Positions 44,390 to 55,822 of a stretch of DNA of 64,000 nt are shown in pieces (the first letter of the stretch is position 1; each line of letters starts with the position of its first letter). The notes under the pieces are model-generated. The model did not search any database, was not told where the DNA came from, and saw only the letters and a list, made by a program, of their open reading frames with translations. The translations under genes and the position numbers were made by a program. The DNA comes from Cunninghamia lanceolata. Its lineage: Eukaryota > Streptophyta > Pinopsida > Cupressales > Cupressaceae. The stretch lies in assembly GCA_027924645.1 (NCBI GenBank), contig BSBN01000334.1, positions 1,984,001 to 2,048,000 of the forward strand. Direction: 5' to 3'.

Positions 44390-47300
44390 ATGTTGGAAGG
44401 AGAAGCCTCAGACACTCTTCCAACAAAGATGTCCAGTGCTGAATTGACAGCCTTGGTGAAGAAGTAAATAGCAGAGAGTAGAGCTGATAGGGCTCAGAAT
44501 TAGGCAATGAAGGAAGAACTAGAGAAGCTGAGGGAAAGAGTGGAGAAAGGGGAAGAAAACTCTGGTGAATGAAAAGATGGGGATGAAGAGGAGACCCCAG
44601 AGCAGGAAGAGCTAGAGGTTCCTGCAGACCAGAGACCCTTACTCAATGCCCTCAAGTCCATGGAAAGAAGGACCATGGATGTGAAAATAGACCTGCCTGT
44701 GTTTGCAAGAAAAATGGAACCTAATTCAGTAATGGAGTGGATAGACTACTTGAATAATTTCTTTGAGATAGAAGAGATACCAGAACACCAACGAGTGAAG
44801 ATGGCTCAGTCCAAAATGAAAGGAGCTACACTGACTTGGTGGAATTTCATCCAAGATGATAGGGTGAAAGAGGGAAAGAACAGAATTACAACATGGAAAA
44901 GAATGATGGTATTGGTGAAGGAGGCCTATGTTCCATTGGATTACAATATCCAATTACATAAAAGAAAACATATTTTGAAGTAGAAGGAGCTAGATGTCAG
45001 TTCATACACAGAAGAATTCATGAAGTTGTGTGTGAAAACAAAGGTAAAGGAAGATGAGGAAGAGAAGGTAGCAAGATACCTCAATGGATTGCGACTTAAC
45101 ATCCAGGAAGACTTAAATCTGCATAACCCAGATATAGTTCAAAAGTGCTATCAGTTAGCACTCAAAGTGGAAGAAAAACTAAAGAGAAGGCATGAGCAAA
45201 ATCATAGAGGTAGAGGCAGACAGCAAAGAGGAGGAAGAAGTCCTTTTAGAGGAAGAGGATTTGGATACCAGAGTGAATCCAACCAAGAGACCAGCAGAGG
45301 AGATAATAGTCAGAACCAAGGAGGAAGCTACAATCAAAAGGGAAACTTCAGGGGCAGAAGACCACCTTATAGAGGAAGATCTCAGGGCAGAGGACATACC
45401 AGATGTTACAATTGCAACCAAGAAGGCCATATAGCCAGCAGATGTCTAGCAAAAGCAACAAATTCAATAGGAGAAAAGAGGATCAATCTGATCCAAGAAT
45501 CTGATTGTCAGAGTGTAGCAAGCTCAAGCACTATTCCAAGTGTGAATGCTCCTAGCAGTTATGGGTATCCTGAGAATGGAGAATCTTTGATGATTAGGAG
45601 AGCAATGACCACCATGAAAGTGCCTGGAAAAGAACCTCCACAATGGAAGTCCCTCTTCAGAACTACTTGCAAGGCAGGAGGAAAGGTATGCAAAGTTCTG
45701 ATTGACTCTGGATCTACTGAGAATTTTGTATCCATTGAGATGGTAGAAAAACTTAAGCCTAGGAGACTGCCACATCCTTGCCCTTATAAAATTTCATGGC
45801 TTACCTAAGGACAGCAAACAGTTGTAGAAGAACAGGCTTGGGTAGAATTTTAAATTGGCCCATATAAGGATAAGCTATTGTTTGACATTGCCAAGATGGA
45901 TGCTTGCCATCTCTAGTTTGGAAGACCATGGCAGTATGATTTAAAAGCATACCATGATGGTGTTAGGAACACCTACTCCATCACCAAGAATGGTAAGGTG
46001 ATAGAATTGATACCATTAATGGAGGCAGAGGTGGAGACAAAAGGAAACGAGCTTAAAGTGATGATGGTAGAAAGAAGACAATTCATGAAAGAGATAAGAG
46101 AAGAAGGAGCAGATGCATATGCTCTAATTCCTTGCCTAAAGGTAAACAAGGAAGAGCAGAAAGAAGTCAAGGGAGAAAAGAGACAAATATCCATAGAACC
46201 AACTATCCAAGAGCTATTGGACAAGTACAAAGGCATTAGTTCTGATGGGATACCAAGTTCCCTACCACCTATAAGACAAATCAGCCATTGTATAGATCTG
46301 ATCCCACGATCTACACTTCCCAACAAAGCAACATATAAGCTCACTTGAGATCAGAATATAGTGGTAGTAAGACAAATTGAAGAATTGTTGCAGATAGGCC
46401 TAATTGGCAAAAGTTTAAGCCCATGTGCAGTACCGGCTGTACTAGCACCAAAGAAGGAAGGCACTTGGAGACTTTGCACTGATTCAAGGGCTATCAACAA
46501 AATAACAATCAGGTACAGGTTTCCAATCCCTAGGATAGAAGATTTACTTGATTGTTTAGGAGGAGCTGAATACTTCACCAAAATAGATTTAAAGAGTGGT
46601 TATCATCAAATTAGGATTAGACCTGGTGATGAGTGGAAAACAACATTCAAGACAAATGAGGGGTTATATGAGTGGAAGGTCATGCCTTTTGGTTTATCCA
46701 ACGCTCCTAGTACCTTTATGAGATTGATGAATGAGGTCTTGAGGGAGTTCATAGGTAAATTTGTCATAGTATATCTAGATGACATCCTGATTTTCAGTAA
46801 TCTGAGGGAAGAACACCTCATCCATATAGACTTGGTTCTCAAAAGGTTACATGAAGAGTAGCTAATGATAAATTTAGCAAAGTGTCTATTTCTGCAGGAA
46901 GAAATCATCTACTTAGGATTTGTTATCTCACATAACAAACTGAGAATGGATCCAGAAAAGGTCAGTGCCATACTGTCTTGGCCAACACCCAAAACTGTGC
47001 ATGATGTTAGAAGTTTTCATGGATTAGCAACCTTTTATAGGAAGTTTATAAAGGGATTTAGTCATATCTGTGCACCCATGCTTGACACTATAAAGGGAGG
47101 ACAGAAGTGCAAGTTTACATGGACAAAGGAGGCAGATAATTCTTTTGAAATGTTGAAGAAGAAGATAGTAGAACAGCTAGTTCTTGTATTTCCTGATTTC
47201 AGCAAGATTTTTCAAGTAGAATGTGATGCAAGTCATATTGCTATTGGAGTAGTACTCAGCCAAGAAGGTAGGCCTATTGCATTCTTCAGTTAAAAATTAA

Positions 47301-49127
47301 ATGATGCCAAGAAGAGATACTCATCCTATGATTTGGAGATGTATGCTCTAGTCCAGTCACTTAAGAAATGGAGGCATTACTTGATGCCCAAAGAATTCAT
47401 AGTATTCACAGATAATCAGGCCCTCAGTTTCTTAAACAGTCAAGAGAAACTGAACCATAGACACATGAAATGGGTGGAAACTTTGCAATCTTTCACTTTC
47501 ACACTCAAACACAAGAAAGAACAAAGTAGCAGATGCTTTGAGCAGGAGAGTACTGACCATAAATCAGATCCAATTGGAGAGTGTTGGGATTGATTCATTG
47601 AAGACAATGTATGCAGATGATGAAGACTTTGGAGAGATCTATAAGGTATGTACTTCTTTTGGAGACAAATATCATGTTGAGTTTTCTAAATTTCTGATCC
47701 AAGATGGATTACTTTACAAAGGTGGACAACTGTGTATTCCCAGATGTTCTATGAGACTGAATATTATTCAGGAAAAACATTGTGGGGCTTTGTCAGGACA
47801 TTTTGGTCTTGATAAAACTCTTGATCTGGTAAAAAGACATTACTATTGGCCTAAGTTACAGTCAGATGTGAGAAAATTTGTGGAAGCATGTGTAATATGT
47901 CAGAAAGCGAAAGGAAGATCCACAAATGTAGGTTTGTATCAGTCATTACCCATTCCTTCTAGGCCATGGGAGAGCATAAGCATGGATTTTGTACTAGGTT
48001 TGCCTAGGACAAGGAAAGGATATGATAGTGTTTTTGTGGTAGTAGACAGATTCAGTAAAATGGCACATTTCTTGCCATGTAAAACCACTTATGATGCTTC
48101 ATATGTGGCTGATTTGTTTTTCAAAGAGATCGTGAGAATACATGGTTTACCATTGAACATAGTATCAGACAGAGATGTGAAGTTTATTGGCCACTTCTGG
48201 AGAACTCTTTGGAGAAAGTTGGGAACTAATTTATCTTTCTCATTAGCCTACCATCCTCAAACAGATGGGTAGACTGAAGTTGTTAACCGTTCATTAGGTA
48301 ACCTACTCAGGTGTTTAACCAGACAGCATGGAGAGAAATGGGATAATATCTTCCCACAAGCAGAATTTTCTTATAATGACACCATCAATAGGAGTACAGG
48401 AAAGTCACCTTTTCAGATAATGTATGGAATTCATCCAAGCGGTATTCTGGAGCTGAGAGATCTACCTATAGGAGAGCCTATTAGTGTAGATGGTGAAGCT
48501 TTTGCTTCAGCTATTAAAGAAGTACATGATCAGGTCAAGCACCAACTCCAACAGGCTACAACAAAGTACAAAACATATGCTGACCAGAAGAAAAGAGATT
48601 TACAGTTTGCAGTTGGAGATTTGGTCTGGGTAAATCTGAGGAAGGAGCAGCTCCCCAAAGGTAAGCATACTAAGCTAATGCAGAGGAAGATTGGACCCTA
48701 TCAAATTTTAAAGAAGTGTGGATAGAATGCATATGAGATCCAACTTCCTCCTTATCTTGGTTTGTCACCAATTTTCAATGTCTGTGATTTGACTCCATAC
48801 AAGCCAAATGTAGATATAGAATAGGAACCATTGCAGGTAGCAGATGATGATATTCCGAAGCATGATCCACCAAAGTTGAATCACATCTTAGACTCACGAG
48901 TGCTCAAGAAGACCAGAAACAACGAATACTTGGAGTATTTGGTGGCCTGGCAAGGACAACCTGATTTAGAGGCAGTTTGGATGACTGCTGACCAGATTTC
49001 AAATCATGGTACAAACCTGCAAACTCTGATCTCCAAGGGGCTTGAGATCTCTTCTCCTAGGGAGTATGGTGCAGGGGTACCTCTTCACCAGGACCAATAT
49101 ACACAAGAGGAAGGAGAAGAAGACTAA
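44390..49127 (+). pseudogene. Gag-Pol of array G, unit 2 (broken)
   Basis: Same domain order as unit 1. The Gag C-terminal half is the best preserved of the three: open from 45020 to 45808, covering the arginine/glycine-rich region (RGRGRQQRGGRSPFRGRG), the zinc knuckle (45404-45445) and the protease motif IDSGSTENFVS. RT is open 46361-46861 with YLDD. I place 13 stops: CAG to TAG at 44502, 44981, 46858, 48270, 48721 and 48822; CAA to TAA at 44465, 45806 and 45849; CGA to TGA at 44568; and three others. It shares with unit 1 the 8-bp deletion (here near 47516) and the stops at 48270 and 48822, so units 1 and 2 descend from one already dead copy. Confidence 0.9.
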
Positions 49128-50980
49128 ATTTAATTAAACATTTCATGTTATCTATAGCATCTTAAAAAATGTAACATTCTCTATTAGCATTTAATGTGGG
49201 TAAACTCTAAACTTGACATTTATTAACAGTTTGGATTAAGGGAAAGTTAATCAAGGTGTCTTAAGCACTAGAGTTTTGCTGTCTTATGCAAAACAGATGT
49301 CTTTTGTAATAGATTAAGGGTTCCCACCTATAATTTTGAAAAACTAGAATCCCAGAAACAGAGGAGAATGTCAGTCCCTCACATTGGGAAAGATAAAAAG
49401 GGGAAAACCTTTTGTAGAGGGGAGAGGTGCTAGTTTTGGCTCTGGTCTCTGAATAGTCGAATGTAGTTTCTGAACATGAAGAAAGAATAGAAGTTCTGCA
49501 AGTTATTTTCTTTCCAATTTCTGAATACTGTGTAGAAGTTCATTCTGTGTAGGTTTTGTATAAAATTTAGTTTTGTGCTTCTGTGGCCGAGCTAATTGGA
49601 TAAATCCATTCCACTGGCTAATTTTTAGGGAAATCGATGGAATTGACTTGTAGATTAATCCCCCATTTTTGGTTATTCACTCTAGCTATGGAAGATTAGA
49701 GTTGCAGAACCATTTCAAGCAATCCCTCAGTGTTTCTCGTTGTTACAATTTCCATTGGGGTATATGTCCAGTATGTGTTGATTTAGAGTTTTGCTGTCAC
49801 ATGGTGGGAAAACATCAGTTGTGAATACTGTCACCTGTGGGAAATAGGCTTTCTGAAGGTATTCTATATTCAACCCATCGGTGTGAGTCAGGCATCGGCA
49901 AGGAGGAATCGTGCTAGTCCGATGGAGGTGAGTCTCACCAACAACGGTGTGAGTTAAGTCTGTCGGGGTGAGACAAGGTATCGGTGAAAGAAGATTGTGA
50001 AGGCCCGACAGTGAAAGACTAACCGATGGTAGTATTGGCTGAAGACATCGACATGAGAAGGTGTATCGGCGAAGATCTTGAGTGTTAGCCGATAATCCAT
50101 GTTCCCGCCGATCAGGGTGACGCCGGAGAAGTCTAGCCGATGTAGTATATATCGGCATGAGTTACTTCATTGGCAGAAGGGAAAAAGGTGGCACCGACAA
50201 TAAGTGGTCTCGCTGATAGAGAGAGGTCATCGGTGAGAGAGGGGTGTATCGGCGAAATAATTCAACACTGGGCCGACGGTAGAGGTTAGCCCAACGGAGG
50301 AATTAACATAGTCATCAGAGTGACATCAGAAATCGGGGAGGTTTCCCGTAGCTGGGCCGATAGTCCAAGTGTTGCCGATAGGCAACTTGGTCGAGTAGGG
50401 TGACCGTTGGCGGAGGTGACCAGGACTGGTGATCATAGGTTGAAGATCATAAGCATTGGTGTGAGGGAGAGCGTCGGTAGGAGATTTAAAGAGCTCGCCG
50501 ATAGACAGAAGTCTTGCCGAAGGGGAAGATTTGAACCTATCAGTTGAACCTTGGCACTGGACCTCTTTGTTGAACCCATGGTTCAACTCGACAGTTAGAA
50601 GTCTCGCCGAAGGAGAAGGATGAACCTCGGCGTTGAACCTAGCCATTGAACCTCCAGTTTGAACTTGTTCATCAGTTCAGTGGGTTTCTATATTTCGGTG
50701 AGACATTGCTATGGTCTTGCCGATGGAAAGCTCCGGTGAGACATTGAAACTTCAGTTTGAACCTTCCGATTGAACCTGTTCATCGGTGAGAGGTGAAGGC
50801 ATCAACAAAGGAGTCTAGAGCTTGACCGACGGTGTATTGTCTTGCCGATAGGCAAGAGTGGGTACACATCTGTGAGACAATTCAAAGGTCTTGCCGATAC
50901 ATTCTTAATTTGCTATTTTGTAAGCTAACAAGGGTCTGTGACAGGGTTCATACGCTTCAGTTGGCACGTGCTTTGCATCA
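49067..50980 (+). repeat. LTR3 of array G (1914 bp)
   Basis: Starts TGGTGCAGGGGTACC, ends CTTTGCATCA. It is 27 bp shorter than the others; 26 of these are two missing units of the 13-bp minisatellite (junction near 50537) and the remaining base is lost near 50070. Confidence 0.95.
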
Positions 50981-51078
50981 GGTGGTATCAGAGCTAGCGA
51001 AAGCTCTGGGAAAGGTTAGTGTATAAATTTCATTTCTGAAGTTAATTGTTCCATCTAGTAGTAGAAGGAGAAAGCAAC

Positions 51079-52230
51079 ATGTTGGAAGGAGAAGCCTCGG
51101 ACACTCTTCCAGCAAAGATGTCCAATGCTGAATTGACAGCCTTGGTGAAGAAGCAAATAGCAGAGAGTAGAGCTGATAGGGCACAGAATCAGGCAATGAA
51201 GGAAGAACTAGAGAAGTTGAGGGAAAGAGTGGAGAAAGGGGAAGAAAACTCTGGTGAACGAGAAGATGGGGATGAAGAGGAGACCCCAGAGCAGGAAGAG
51301 CTAGAGGTTCTTGCAGACTAGAGACCCTTACTCAATGCCCTCAAGTCCATGGAAAGAAGGACCATGGATGTGAAAATAGACCTGCCTGTGTTTGCAAGAA
51401 AAATGGAACCTGATTCAATAATGGAGTGGATAGACTGCTTGAATAATTTCTTTGAGACAGAAGAGATACTAGAACACCAATGAGTGAAGATGGCTCAGTC
51501 CAAAATGAAAGGAGCTGCACTGACTTGGTGGAATTTCATCCAAGATGACAGGGTGAAAGAGGGAAAGAACAGAATTACAACATGGAAAAGAATGATGGTA
51601 TTGGTGAAGGAGGCATATGTTCCATTGGATTACAATATCCAATTACATAAGAGAAAACATAATTTGAAGCAGAAGGAGCTAGATGTCAGTTCATACACAG
51701 AAGAATTCATGAAGTTGTGTGTGAAAACAAAGGTAAAGGAAGATAAGGAAGAGAAGGTAGCAAGATACCTCAATGGATTGCGACTTAACATCCAGGAAGA
51801 CTTAAATCTGCATAATCTAGATACAGTTCAAAAGTGCTATCAGTTAGCACTCAAAGTGGAAGAAAAACTAAAGAGAAGGCATGAGCAGAATCATAGAGGT
51901 AGAGGCAGACAGCAGAGAGGAGGAAGAAGTCCTTTTAGAGGCAAAGGATTTGGATACCAGACTGAATCCAACCAAGAGACCAGCAGAGGAGATATAGTCA
52001 GAACCAAGGAGGAAGCTACAATCAAAAGGGAAACTTCAGGGGCAGAAGACCACCTTATAGAGGAAGATCTCAAGGTAGAGGACCTACCAGATGTTACAAT
52101 TGCAACCAAGAAGGCCATATAGCTAGCAGATGTCTAGCAAAAGCAACAAATTCAATAGGAGAAAAGAGGATCAGTCTGATCCAAGAATCTGATTGTCAGA
52201 GTGTAGCAAGCTCAAGCACTATTCCAAGTG
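51079..52230 (+). pseudogene. Gag of array G, unit 3 (broken)
   Basis: Starts MLEGEASDTLPAKM at 51079, followed by a charged coiled-coil segment (EELEKLRERVEKGEENS), the capsid-like domain with MAQSKMKGAALTWWNFIQDD and YVPLDYNIQLHKRK, an RG-rich basic region (RGRGRQQRGGRSPFRG), and the zinc knuckle CYNCNQEGHIASRC (52092-52133). Lesions: TAG at 51319-51321 (from CAG), TGA at 51481-51483 (from CGA) and a 1-bp deletion near 51994 that throws the RG region out of frame before the knuckle. Confidence 0.85.
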
Positions 52231-52904
52231 TGAATGCTCCTAGCAGTTATGGGTATCCTGAGAATGGAGAATCTTTGATGATTAGAAGAGTAATGACCAC
52301 CATGAAAGTGCCTAGAAAAGAACCTCCACAAAGGAAGTCTCTCTTCAGAACTACTTGCAAGGCAGGAGGAAAGGTATGCAAAGTTCTAATTGACTCTGGA
52401 TCTACTGAGAATTTTATATCCATTGAGATGGTAGAAAAACATAAGCTTAGGAGACTGCCACATCCTTGCCCTTATAAAATTTCATGGCTTACCCAAGGAC
52501 AGCAAACAGTTGTAGAAGAACAGGCTTGGGTAGAATTTCAAATTGGCCCATATAAGGATAAGCTATTGTTTGACATTGCCAAGATGGATGCTTGCCATCT
52601 CTTGTTTGGAAGACCATGGCAGTATGATTTAAAAGCATACCATGATGGTGTTAGGAACACCTACTCCATCACCAAGAATGGTAAGGTGATAGAATTGATA
52701 CCATTAATAGAGGCAGAGGTGGAGACAAAAGGAAAGGAGTTTAAAGTGATGATGGTAGAAAGAAGACAATTCATGAAAGAGATAAGAGAAGAAGGAACAG
52801 ATGCATATGCTCTAATTCCTTGCCTAAAGGTAAACAAGGAAGAGTAGAAAGAAGTCAAGGGAGAAAAGAGACAAAAATCCATAGAACTAGTTGTCCAAGA
52901 GCTA
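52231..52904 (+). pseudogene. Protease region of array G, unit 3
   Basis: Open from about 52230 to 52847. FRTTCKAGGKVCKVLIDSGS with the catalytic Asp at 52392-52394 is a retropepsin-type active site; downstream KMDACHLLFGRPWQYD carries the conserved LLFGRPW end of the fold. The linker to RT is Lys/Glu-rich and is interrupted by TAG at 52845-52847 (CAG to TAG). The protease core itself looks intact in this unit. Confidence 0.85.
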
Positions 52905-53855
52905 TTGGACAAGTACAAAGGCATTAGTTCTGATGGGATGCCAAGTTCCCTACCACCTATAAGAGAAATCAGCCATTGTATAGATTTGATCCCAGGATCT
53001 ACACTTCCCAACAAAGCAGCATATAAGCTCACTCCAGATCAGAATACAAAGGTAGCAAGACAAATTGAAGAATTGTTGCAGACAGGCCTAATTGGCAAAA
53101 GTTTAAGCCCATGTGCAGTACCGGCTGTACTAGCACCAAAGAAGGAAGGCACTTGGAGACTTTGCACTGATTCAAGGGCTATCAACAAAATAACAATCAG
53201 GTACAGGTTTCCAATCCCTAGGATAGAAGATTTACTTGATTGTTTAGGAGGAGCTGAATACTTCACCAAAATAGATTTAAAGAGTGGTTATCATCAAATT
53301 AGGATTAGACCTGGTGATGAGTGGAAAACAGCATTCAAGACAAATGAGGGGTTATATGAGTGGAAGGTCATGCCTTTTGGTTTATCCAACGCTCCTAGTA
53401 CCTTTATGAGATTGATGAATGAGGTCTTGAGGGAGTTCATAGGTAAATTTGTCATAGTATATCTAGATGACATCCTGATTTTTAGTAATCTGAGGGAAGA
53501 ACACCTCATCCATATAGACTTGGTTCTCAAAAGGTTACATGAAGAGCAGCTAATGATAAATTTAGCAAAGTGTCTATTTCTGCAGGAAGAAATCATCTAC
53601 TTAGGATTTGTTATCTCACATAACAAACTGAGAATGGATCCAGAAAAGGTCAGTGCCATACTGTCTTGGCCAACACCCAAAACTGTGCATGATGTTAGAA
53701 GTTTTCATGGATTAGCAACCTTTTATAGGAAGTTTATAAAGGGATTTAGTCATATCTGTGCACCCATGCTTGACACTATAAAGGGAGGACAGAAGTGCAA
53801 GTTTACATGGACAAAGGAGGCAGATAATTCTTTTGAAATGTTGAGAAGAAGATAG
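52905..53855 (+). pseudogene. Reverse transcriptase of array G, unit 3
   Basis: An uninterrupted [97 protein letters not shown] and the catalytic YLDD (53460-53471), then the thumb and connection [17 protein letters not shown]. It ends in a 1-bp deletion near 53842, at the RT-RNase H border. It is the best-preserved RT in the window. Confidence 0.9.
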
Positions 53856-55822
53856 CAGAATAGCCAATTCTTGCATTTCCTGATTTCAGCAAGATTTTTC
53901 AAGTAGAATGTGATGCAAGTCATATTGCTATTGGAGCAGTACTCAGCCAAGAAGGTAGGCCTATTGCATTCTTCAGTGAAAAATTAAATGATGCCAAGAA
54001 GAGATACTCATCCTATGATTTGGAGATGTATGCTCTAGTCCAGTCACTTAAGAAATGGAGGCATTACTTGATGCCCAAAGAATTCATAGTATTCACAGAT
54101 AATCAGGCCCTCAGTTTCTTAAACAGTCAAGAGAAACTGAACCATAGACACACGAAATGGGTGGAAACTTTGCAAGCTTTCACTTTCACACTCAAACACA
54201 AGAAAGGGGTTAAGAACAAAGTAGCAAATGCTTTGAGCAGGAGAGTACTGACCATAAATCAGATCCAATTGGAGAGTGTTGGGATTGATTCATTGAAGAT
54301 AATGTATGCAGATGATGAAGACTTTGGAGAGATCTATAACGTATGTACTACTTTTGGAGACAAATATCATGTTGAGTTTTCTAAATTTCTGATCCAAGAT
54401 GGATTACTTTTCAAAGGTGGACAACTGTGTATTCCCAGATGTTCTATGAGACTGAATATTATTCAGGAAAAACATTGTGGGGCTCTGTCAGGACATTTTG
54501 GTCTTGATAAAACTCTTGATCTGGTAAAAAGACATTACTATTGGCCTAAGTTACAGTCAGATGTGAGAAAATTTGTGGAAGCATGTGTAATATGTCAGAA
54601 AGCCAAAGGAAGATCCACAAATGTAGGTTTGTATCAGTCATTACCCATTCCTTCTAGGCCATGGGAGAGCATAAGCATGGATTTTGTACTAGGTTTGCCT
54701 AGGACAAGGAAAGGATATGATAGTGTTTTTGTGGTAGTAGACAGATTCAGTAAAATGGCACATTTCTTGCCATGTAAAACCACTTATGATGCTTCATATG
54801 TGCCTGATTTGTTTTTCAAAGAGATCGTGAGAATACATGGTTTACCATTGAACATAGTATCAGACAGAGATGTGAAGTTTATTGGCCACTTCTGGAGAAC
54901 TCTTTGGAGAAAGCTAGGAACTAATTTATCTTTCTCATCAACCTACCATCCTCAAACAGATGGGCAGACTGAAGTTGTTAACTGTTCATTGGGTAACCTA
55001 CTCAGGTGTTTAACCAGACAACATGGAGAGAAATGGGATAATATCCTCCCACAAGCAGAATTTTCTTATAATGACACCATCAATAGGAGTACAAGAAAGT
55101 CAGCTTTTCAGATAGTGTATGGAATTCATCCAAGGGGTATTCTGGAGCTGAGAGATCTACCCGTAGGAGAGCCTATTAGTGCAGATGGTGAAGCTTTTGC
55201 TTCAGCTATTAAAGAAGTACATGATCAGGTCAAGCACCAACTCCAACAGGCTACAACAAAGTACAAAACATATGCTGACCAGAAGAAAAGAGATTTACAG
55301 TTTGCAGTTGGAGATTTGGTCTGGGTAAATCTGAGGAAGGAGCGGCTCCCCAAAGGTAAGCATACTAAGCTAATGCAAAGGAAGATTGGACCCTATCAAA
55401 TTTTAAAGAAGTGTGGACAGAATGCATATGAGATCCAACTTCCTCCTGATCTTGGTTTGTCACCAATTTTCAATGTCTGTGATTTGACTCCATACAAGCC
55501 AAATGTAGATATAGAACAGGAACCATTGCATGTAGCAGATGATGATATTCTGAAGCATGATCCACCAAAGTTGAATCACATCTTAGACTCACGAGTGCTC
55601 AAGAAGACCAGAAACAACGAATACTTGGAGTATTTGGTGGCCTGGCAAGGACAACCCGATTCAGAGGTAGTTTGGATGACTACTGACCAGATTTCAAATC
55701 ATGGTATAGACCTACAAACTCTGATCTCAAAGGGGCTTGAGATCTCTTCTCCCGGGGAGTATGGTGCAGGGGCACCTCTTCAACAGGACCAATATACACA
55801 AGAGGAAGGAGAAGAAGACTAA
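53856..55822 (+). pseudogene. RNase H, integrase and chromodomain of array G, unit 3
   Basis: After TAG at 53861-53863 (CAG to TAG) the frame is open to 55822. RNase H: VECDASHIAIGAVLS, SYDLEMYALVQSLKKWRHYL, VFTDNQALSFLN, NKVANALSRR. Integrase: zinc finger (KHCGALSGHFG... CVICQKAKG), SMDFVLGLP, SDRDVKFIGHFW, and TDGQTEVVN with the CAG that units 1 and 2 have lost (54965-54967). GPY/F module: KIGPYQILKKCG. Chromodomain-like end: HILDSRVLKKTRNNEYLEYL, VAWQGQPDSE. The last 20 codons lie in LTR4. Unit 3 keeps the 8 bases (about 54206-54213) deleted in units 1 and 2. Confidence 0.9.
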
